DNA of 64,000 nucleotides from Nitrospira_E sp052156535 (lineage in GTDB: Bacteria; Nitrospirota; Nitrospiria; Nitrospirales; UBA8639), in the NCBI RefSeq assembly GCF_052156535.1, contig NZ_JBQKUP010000042.1, forward strand, positions 186,001-250,000, given 5' to 3'. Shown here in pieces: positions 59,963 through 64,000 of this stretch. Under the pieces are notes generated by a model. That model was not told the DNA's origin. It searched no databases and saw nothing but the letters and a program-made list of their open reading frames with translations. Each line of letters starts with the position of its first letter. The stretch's first letter is position 1. A program made the translations under genes and the position numbers.

Positions 59963-62398
59963 TTATCGGTGATCAAAGATTCCAAGAGTGGCTTTGACTT
60001 TTCGGGCGACCGTTTCCGTTTCCTTTAATTGTGGGCGTGTTCCGTTTGTAATGGGTTCTCCGAACGGCCGGGCTATCCCATTCTTGATAAGGGAGTCATG
60101 CAGCATGGTGAGGTTTCGTCGTGGTTGCACCAAACCCGCACGTATCAACCGAGCGCAAAGCCGTTCCAAACCCTGCTGTGGACGGGCCGTTCCCCGTTTA
60201 TTCAAGGGCTGGGATTGGGCTCGTTGAATAATCTTCTCACTGAGCCGTACTTTCCATGTTGGGGAATTTTCCGGAAGTGGGACAATATATACCGGCTTGC
60301 CCAGAGAAGCTGCCTCCGCCAGCATGGATTCGCTTTCTCCTGTGACGATAATGACATCGGCACCGGCCAAATAGGCGAAATAAGGATTGTCAGGCTGGTT
60401 TGGCTTCCATTTATGCACACAATGATCAGGGAGCAATGTTGACTCAAAAGCGTGACTCAGGTCTTTGTCCGTTCTGGGAGACGTGACGGCAAAAATTTTC
60501 CCATGGCATTTTTGCGCAAGGTGTTTGAGTTGGCCTCCAATCGTGCGAGCCATATCCGGGGTAAATTTGAACCGTGCCGTGGCACCTCCCACGACGAAGA
60601 CGATGCGAGGATGGGGAGCGTTGTCGAAAAGATTTGGCCATCGCTGCTTCACCCTATCCAAACTGTCCTGAGTTAATTCGTTCAAGGGGGCCACCGTCTC
60701 GATGCGGTGTGGATGTGGAGGGAAGCCGTAATAGGATGGAGTAATGACCACATCAAATAGGTCAGCCGAGCATCCTCCTTTTCGCCCCAATTGAATGATA
60801 CGGGTTTTCCCCTGGCTTTGTTCGCGAATCCATCTGGCAATTGGTGCCGGTCGCCATCCGGTAGAAATCACGAGGTCTGGCCATGGGGGGCAGAGAGGGG
60901 AAGAGTGAACTCTATCTACGCCTATCATATTTGGAGGGAATAAACCCCACACGAGTTTTTGGATTTTATGCCACCCGTAAAACCGTAACTGTTTAATTTC
61001 ATAAGGCCACCCCAACGACTTCGCGAGTACTTCTGATTGAGTGGTATGTCCAACTTTGCCGTCTGAGAGTATCCAGGTTCGCGGGGGAGAACCGATCCAA
61101 TGACCTCCACAACGGATATATCTTTGCGGAATTCCCTTAGGTGTTTCTGTGTGGAACGCCAGCCTCCAGTGAATAGCCGGATAGCGGGCGCCAATTGATT
61201 CAAGGTGACTCATCCACCGGTTAATAGTTTGTTTCAAGCAGGCGTGGGGAGTTTCAGCAGAATAGGATTGGTCGGAGTTGGTAATTTCTATCGCTATATA
61301 GACCATGCCATGCGCACGGTTAAACATTTCTTCGATAATCCACGGGATATCTTCATCTGGGACGAGATGAAGCCCTCCCGGTGACAGGACCAGGTCGAAT
61401 TGTCGGGAAGGCAGAGGGCCAGAGTCTTCCTGGCAAAGATCCATTGTGGTCATGGTTAATGAGGAAAGGTCTGTAGCCCGAAGGTGTTCGGGAACATTTT
61501 CGAACAGTTGCCCAAAATGACAATACAGAAGCGACTTGGCCTGGAGGGTGCGCATCCCTTCTTGAAGTTCGTGTATGGTCTCGACATCCTGGAAAGGAGA
61601 TAGTTTCGTCGGGGCAATGTTCCGGAGATCTCTCGTCTGTTTAGCAAATTCTGTAAATAGGGAGGAGGGATGTTTCCGAGAAAATACCAGGAATCCCCTT
61701 TGATTGGCACTGTGCTCCAAATTAAACCAAACATCGCCCTCGAGACTTTTTTGGTACACAAATTCCTGAGGAAAGGGCTGCCAAGGTTGCGTATGGAGAG
61801 CCGTATAATGGAGGACTTTAGATTGTTCTGCCCGATATTCTTCATCACGGGCATTCCATTCAGGTTCCAATGGACCCCAGAGGTTGGGCACTTCCAAGGC
61901 GCGCTGCACCATCGCGTTTTTTTTCTCGAATTTTGCCGCCTCAAGGGACCAAACGGGGGCCATTTTTTGGCAATCCATGACCATCACCGAAGTATCATTC
62001 CGTGCAATGGAGAGAAAGCCATGATCGTTCAAATCGTGGTCGAATAATGTTCCAGGATCCGCCAGGTAGATTTGATCGACATCGTTGTAAATCGCTCGCC
62101 CTGCCTGGCCCGCAAATGCCGGGATCGCAAAACGATAATTTGTGAACCCCGTGAGCCATTTGCGTCGGTCAAATCCCTTTAATTCCTTCATGAGATAAAT
62201 TTCGTATACTCGAGCCGGATCCCGAACCTGTTCAATCGACCAGATGAGGATGCGTTCGGCTCGGCCTTGGGCCGATTCGCTTCCAACGAAAATTCGAACG
62301 GGACTTTTTCCAGAGGAAGCTATGCCTTCTCTGACCTCTAAGATGATTTTTTCGGGAATTACCCTGATGCCGTTGGGTCTAGAGCGGTGACGTGACAT
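59963..62398 (-). CDS. Three-part fusion: GT-A-like, methyltransferase-like, ELM1 domain
   Basis: An 811-residue protein. The N-terminal ~280 residues look like a GT8-type transferase (AIYNDVDQIYLADPG, with a D-V-D metal motif at 106-108). The middle (about 300-440) has the pattern of a SAM methyltransferase C-terminal half (FDLVLSPGGLHLVPDEDI). The C-terminal ~350 residues are an ELM1/DUF1022 domain (WILSDGKVGHTTQSEVLA, VISTGWRPAPIARWI, IVTGESESMLAEAASLGKPV). ELM1-type domains occur in bacterial surface-glycan proteins and in plant mitochondrial fission. Its reaction is unknown. It lies 50 bases upstream of the previous gene. Confidence 0.78.
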   Translation of the reverse strand: MSRHRSRPNGIRVIPEKIILEVREGIASSGKSPVRIFVGSESAQGRAERILIWSIEQVRDPARVYEIYLMKELKGFDRRKWLTGFTNYRFAIPAFAGQAGRAIYNDVDQIYLADPGTLFDHDLNDHGFLSIARNDTSVMVMDCQKMAPVWSLEAAKFEKKNAMVQRALEVPNLWGPLEPEWNARDEEYRAEQSKVLHYTALHTQPWQPFPQEFVYQKSLEGDVWFNLEHSANQRGFLVFSRKHPSSLFTEFAKQTRDLRNIAPTKLSPFQDVETIHELQEGMRTLQAKSLLYCHFGQLFENVPEHLRATDLSSLTMTTMDLCQEDSGPLPSRQFDLVLSPGGLHLVPDEDIPWIIEEMFNRAHGMVYIAIEITNSDQSYSAETPHACLKQTINRWMSHLESIGARYPAIHWRLAFHTETPKGIPQRYIRCGGHWIGSPPRTWILSDGKVGHTTQSEVLAKSLGWPYEIKQLRFYGWHKIQKLVWGLFPPNMIGVDRVHSSPLCPPWPDLVISTGWRPAPIARWIREQSQGKTRIIQLGRKGGCSADLFDVVITPSYYGFPPHPHRIETVAPLNELTQDSLDRVKQRWPNLFDNAPHPRIVFVVGGATARFKFTPDMARTIGGQLKHLAQKCHGKIFAVTSPRTDKDLSHAFESTLLPDHCVHKWKPNQPDNPYFAYLAGADVIIVTGESESMLAEAASLGKPVYIVPLPENSPTWKVRLSEKIIQRAQSQPLNKRGTARPQQGLERLCARLIRAGLVQPRRNLTMLHDSLIKNGIARPFGEPITNGTRPQLKETETVARKVKATLGIFDHR

Positions 62399-62459
62399 TG
62401 GACATTTGGGGAATGATCAAAATCGTTGTTTTGACAGGTAATCCAAACGCTAGCATTTT

Positions 62460-63689
62460 TTAATTGAGAGTCGCACCTGGTTGTAGGTGAGCAGGGCTGA
62501 TATGGGTTTGAGTTCCATGGGATAAATCAGCAAATGCCGAAATAATTTTTTCAATTTGGTTATGTGTATGAGCGGCGCTCACACTGCAGCGCAAAAGGCA
62601 TTCGCCATTTGGAGTGGCAGGAGGAATCATGAGGTTGACATAAATCCCATTTTCCAAAAGTTGTTGCCACATGCCGAGAGCCAATTCTTTATTGGGGACC
62701 ATTGCGGCAATAATCGGTCCGACCTCCGCCCCAAGCATGTACCCACTCTTCGTTAACCCCTCATACAAATGCCGGGAATTGGTCCACAGATGCTGCTGGA
62801 GCTCTGGGTGAGTCTGGATGATGCGAATGGTTGCTCGTGTCGAAGCAACAACTGATGGGCATGGGGAAGCGGTGAAAATATAGGGTCGACTGGTGTATCG
62901 GATTAATTCGAATTCGGGATGGAAGCTTACGCCGAACCCCCCCGTCGAGCCCAGGCTTTTGCTGAATGTCCCGACAATACAATCGACGTCCTGTTCGACT
63001 CCTGTTTCTTCGGCTAGGCCACGACCATGTTGTCCGAGTACCCCCAATGAATGCGCTTCATCAACGATCAGGGTGGCCCCATATTTTTTCTTCACTTCGA
63101 CAATTTCAGCCAACGGAGCTCGATCTCCCAGCATGCTATAAATGCCCTCAACGACAATTAAGGTCCGGAAACTTCGGTCCCCCAATCGACGGAGCCGTTT
63201 TTCCAAATCTGCCACGTCGTTATGCTTAAACCGGATAATCTCTGCGCCTCCAAGTCGGCATCCATCATAAATACTGGCATGGGAGTCCCCATCTATCAAA
63301 ATAGTGTCCCCTGGGCCTGCTAGAGCAGAAAGTACTCCAAGATTGGCCTGGTAGCCTGTAGAAAAGACAATCGCATAGGGCGCACCATAGAAATCCGCGA
63401 TGGCGTGTTCCAGCGCCTTGTGGCTCGCAAAAGATCCATTGGCCATCCTCGACCCGGTGGTGCCTGTTCCTTCCTGGGCAAGCGCCTGTTGGCCGGCTAG
63501 AATGGAGTCAGGGTGAAAGGTCAATCCTAAGTAATTATTGGTACCAACCAGAATGGTCTTGCGGCCGTTGATGATGGCTTCTGTCGGAGAAATGATCTTT
63601 TCGACGGTGATGTGAAAGGGGTTGACCCCACTTTTCAGTAATTCGTTTCTGGCTTCTTGAATGGGAAGAAATTTGTCAAATAGTGACAT
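62460..63689 (-). CDS. Serine palmitoyltransferase-like alpha-oxoamine synthase
   Basis: A 409-residue PLP enzyme. The cofactor Lys is K244 in TFSKSLGSTGGF, with D210 and H213 in VDEAHSLG. RPYIFTASPCPSVVA and GTGTTGSRMANG are close to bacterial serine palmitoyltransferase rather than to BioF or Kbl. It would condense an acyl thioester with serine or another amino acid to start a sphingoid base. The gene starts 2 bases after an acyl carrier protein gene; the ACP may present the acyl chain. Other AOS activities remain possible. Confidence 0.85.
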   Translation of the reverse strand: MSLFDKFLPIQEARNELLKSGVNPFHITVEKIISPTEAIINGRKTILVGTNNYLGLTFHPDSILAGQQALAQEGTGTTGSRMANGSFASHKALEHAIADFYGAPYAIVFSTGYQANLGVLSALAGPGDTILIDGDSHASIYDGCRLGGAEIIRFKHNDVADLEKRLRRLGDRSFRTLIVVEGIYSMLGDRAPLAEIVEVKKKYGATLIVDEAHSLGVLGQHGRGLAEETGVEQDVDCIVGTFSKSLGSTGGFGVSFHPEFELIRYTSRPYIFTASPCPSVVASTRATIRIIQTHPELQQHLWTNSRHLYEGLTKSGYMLGAEVGPIIAAMVPNKELALGMWQQLLENGIYVNLMIPPATPNGECLLRCSVSAAHTHNQIEKIISAFADLSHGTQTHISPAHLQPGATLN

Positions 63690-63691
63690 GA

Positions 63692-63937
63692 TTACCCTTT
63701 CAGCAACTTCTCAATCTCTTCCCCAAGGTCCTTGACTGTTCGGATATTGGGAAGATTGTTCAGAGGGATGGAAATATCAAAATGATCTTCGATTTTTAAA
63801 AGGACTTGCATGACTTGTAAGGAATCCAATCCCAGCTCGGCGACCAGCTCGGTTGATTCTTTTAACCGAAAGCCCTGTTTGGTGAAAGGCTTGAGAGTGT
63901 CGAACAGTTGGGGAAGGATGTCGGAATAACTCATCAT
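63692..63937 (-). CDS. Acyl carrier protein
   Basis: An 81-residue four-helix protein with LGLDSLQVM, the phosphopantetheine Ser being S39. KIEDHFDISIPL is the next conserved helix. It is probably a dedicated carrier for the adjacent SPT-like enzyme, 2 bases away, as in sphingolipid clusters of some Gram-negative bacteria. There are two possible starts (63937 or 63934). The sequence is not near fab genes, which also argues for a special carrier. Confidence 0.92.
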   Translation of the reverse strand: MMSYSDILPQLFDTLKPFTKQGFRLKESTELVAELGLDSLQVMQVLLKIEDHFDISIPLNNLPNIRTVKDLGEEIEKLLKG

Positions 63938-64000
63938 ATAATAGCCTTCTTGATGGATGAAGAGAACGGACCTGTGCTAATTCCTATGGAATGGCATGAG

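Noticed and set aside
1..64000. tRNA, rRNA, CRISPR or IS elements
   Set aside because: I scanned for T-loop patterns, tandem direct repeats with spacers and transposase motifs and saw none convincing; a covariance-model search would be needed to exclude small RNAs.

Overview
This window reads as one chromosomal segment of a Gram-negative, cytochrome-c-rich, autotroph-like bacterium. The gene content fits Nitrospirota, probably a moderate-GC Nitrospira relative. That placement is an inference from gene content: a System I cytochrome c maturation set (Ccm), CcdA/TlpA, BamD, an archaeal-type Thi4, and a ferredoxin next to SMC. No rRNA or marker phylogeny was available. I see no tRNA, rRNA, CRISPR array, prophage or intact IS element.

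Layout. (1) 1-4.85 kb: the edge of a ParDE-type toxin-antitoxin pair, a secreted VIT/vWA protein, a membrane protein, and a Phd/VapC pair whose toxin is frameshifted. (2) 5-17.7 kb: a cytochrome c maturation cluster. ccmC, a CcmE-like/CcmD-like hybrid, ccmE, ccmF, ccmG, ccmH and ccmI are packed with overlaps. ccmA and ccmB lie further upstream and are separated from ccmC by two secreted-protein genes: a HExxH zincin-like protein and a MACPF-like protein with a lectin-like tail. tlpA and ccdA lie next to ccmA on the other strand. (3) 18-27 kb: galE, bamD, fabH, ispH and smc. (4) 27-33 kb: ferredoxin, an EamA permease, several small proteins, and the run thi4, TPR protein, pseudo-receiver, ygfZ. 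(5) 33.4-41.2 kb: thiC under a TPP riboswitch with its own terminator, then nadA, ileS-lspA and a DUF2141 protein. (6) 41.6-63.9 kb: a surface glycan and lipid locus. It holds three recognisable glycosyltransferases, Fe(II)/2OG oxygenases, DegT aminotransferase and hexapeptide acetyltransferase, SAM methyltransferase with two decayed partial copies, CMP-sugar synthetase, NeuB-cupin fusion, HAD hydrolase, Gfo/Idh oxidoreductase, a surface-carbohydrate protein, a three-part ELM1 fusion, and a serine-palmitoyltransferase-like enzyme next to an acyl carrier protein.

How the genes work together. CcmABC with CcmE would make and load holo-CcmE, CcmF/H/I would attach haem, and CcdA, TlpA and CcmG would keep apocytochrome thiols reduced. 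ThiC and Thi4 supply the pyrimidine and thiazole halves of thiamine. NeuB, NeuA and neighbours suggest a nonulosonic (sialic-like) acid on the cell surface. The SPT-like enzyme plus ACP suggests a sphingolipid-like long-chain base. The most unusual items are the CcmE-like/CcmD-like hybrid, the MACPF-like/zincin pair inside the ccm cluster, the sulfide-type Thi4, the broken VapC, the decayed methyltransferase copies and the ELM1 triple fusion.
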